NCBI GenBank assembly: GCA_900768785.1
Contig: CAAGEG010000045.1
Location: forward strand, 1-5,923
Length of the DNA: 5,923 nucleotides
Origin: an uncultured Prevotella sp.
GTDB lineage: Bacteria; Bacteroidota; Bacteroidia; Bacteroidales; Bacteroidaceae
Reading direction: 5' to 3'
Shown here: positions 5,127 through 5,923 of the stretch, piece by piece
How the letters are laid out: each line of letters starts with the position of its first letter
Numbering within the stretch: the first letter of the stretch is position 1
Program-made: the position numbers and the translations under genes
Notes under the pieces: generated by a model
Seen by the model: the letters and a program-made list of their open reading frames with translations, nothing else
Databases searched by the model: none
What the model was told of the DNA's origin: nothing

Positions 5127-5923
5127 CGATACAATACAGAAGTACAACTTATGGAATGGAAACACTATAGACTGTGGTTTTCCTCGTACACTTTATACCC
5201 AGATGGCAAGTCAGTATTTGGGAGGAAGAGTAGTGAAGGTTCTCACAGGCCAGCGCCGTGTGGGAAAGAGCTACATCCTCAGACAAATAGCCATGCTATT
5301 AGTCCAATCCGGGGTTCCAACAAACAACATCCTTTTCATCAACCGCGAACTTACGGTCTATGATTTCATAGAAACCTCTCATGACCTTGACCAATTCATA
5401 CAAGCATATAAAGAAGAACTACGACCTCAAGGTCGTGTCTATATCTTCATTGACGAAGTGCAAGAAATAGAAGGATGGGAGCGTATTGTCAATTCGTTGT
5501 CACAGGATTATACGGAAGAGTATGAACTCTTCATCACCGGATCCAACTCCAAGATGCTCTCTGGCGAGCTATCCACCCTTCTTTCCGGTAGATATGTCGA
5601 GTTCCGCATATTCCCGTTGTCCTTTCATGAATATATTTTTGTCCATCATTTGCCGGAAAACAAGCAGAGTTATCTCCAATATATGGGTGATGGAGGTTAT
5701 CCCGAGTTAATCCATTTCCAATCATCAGATATGAAACGCAACTACATGTCGGCACTAAAGGACACCATCCTTCTGAAAGACATCATCCGTCGTTACACCA
5801 TACGCGATGTGCGTCTTCTGGAAGACCTCTTTGCCTATCTGGCGAACAACACGTCAAATCTCCTGTCAGTATCCAACATCGTCCATTTCATCAAAAGCCG
5901 TGGCCGCAATACCACATACGATA
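5113..5923 (+). CDS. AAA_14/DUF4143-type ATPase, 3' end beyond the window
   Basis: The frame is open from the ATG at 5113 to the right edge (270 codons), so the gene is incomplete. It matches the common bacterial ATP-binding proteins with an AAA_14 N-terminal domain and a DUF4143 C-terminal domain, often near 400 residues long. Seen: Walker A GQRRVGKS (46-53), Walker B YIFIDEVQE (110-118), the sensor-like ITGSNS (141-146), LSGRYVEFRIFPLSFHEY (157-174) and GGYPEL (194-199). The start is supported by the promoter directly before it and by the usual distance to Walker A. The next in-frame ATG (5203) would remove the first 30 residues. These proteins are abundant in Bacteroidota and their substrates are mostly unknown. 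The gene diverges from the glycosyltransferase across a 113-bp gap, with no sign of functional coupling. Confidence 0.9.
   Translation, partial: MKEKIDTIQKYNLWNGNTIDCGFPRTLYTQMASQYLGGRVVKVLTGQRRVGKSYILRQIAMLLVQSGVPTNNILFINRELTVYDFIETSHDLDQFIQAYKEELRPQGRVYIFIDEVQEIEGWERIVNSLSQDYTEEYELFITGSNSKMLSGELSTLLSGRYVEFRIFPLSFHEYIFVHHLPENKQSYLQYMGDGGYPELIHFQSSDMKRNYMSALKDTILLKDIIRRYTIRDVRLLEDLFAYLANNTSNLLSVSNIVHFIKSRGRNTTYD

Noticed and set aside
4941..5363. Plus-strand 140-codon frame overlapping the glycosyltransferase start and the ATPase gene
   Set aside because: It runs over the end of one real gene, the promoter region and the start of another, while the frame from 5113 encodes clear Walker A and B motifs.

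Overview
The window looks like chromosomal DNA from a member of the Bacteroidales (Bacteroides/Prevotella type). Three promoter-like sites match the Bacteroidota TAnnTTTG -7 element (plus strand near 419 and 5090, minus strand near 1902). Most starts lack a Shine-Dalgarno sequence, intergenic DNA is AT-rich, and the protein families fit that group. The species cannot be fixed from the sequence alone.

Layout. (1) 1-480 has no supported gene. It holds two diverged tandem copies of a roughly 104-bp unit, one arm of an inverted repeat, a fold-back AT-rich repeat and a promoter. (2) 481-974 is a small defence/toxin-antitoxin module on the plus strand: an intact DUF6922-like antitoxin gene, overlapped by an AbiEii-type nucleotidyltransferase toxin gene that survives only as its first 80 codons. 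The toxin reading frame ends at the first base triplet of an AT-rich repeat. (3) 975-1356 has no gene but is rich in short palindromes and repeats. (4) 1357-1865 on the minus strand is a complete YafQ-family toxin with its upstream antitoxin, overlapping by 4 bp and preceded by a good Bacteroidota promoter. (5) 1927-2276 has no gene. It holds a six-copy hexamer array, another copy of the AT-rich repeat and a strong terminator hairpin. (6) 2277-4058 on the minus strand is a probable two-gene unit: a 60-residue membrane protein followed by a DEAH-box SF2 helicase with a WG-repeat-like C-terminal part. (7) 4232-4999 on the minus strand is a GT2 glycosyltransferase. (8) From 5113 to the right edge on the plus strand is an incomplete AAA_14/DUF4143-type ATPase, divergent from the glycosyltransferase.

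How the parts relate. The left half reads as an accessory region in which two toxin-antitoxin modules sit between copies of one repeat family (203-290, 968-1007, 1241-1278, 1981-2043). The abi module is also bracketed by an inverted repeat of about 50 bp. This suggests that modules were gained, lost or broken by recombination at the repeats. The right half is more conventional coding DNA. The clearest oddities are the truncated abi toxin at a repeat edge, the inverted repeat around that module, the palindrome cluster, and the helicase with WG-like repeats next to a tiny membrane protein. I see no proven new system. The repeat-bounded module arrangement is the best candidate for follow-up.
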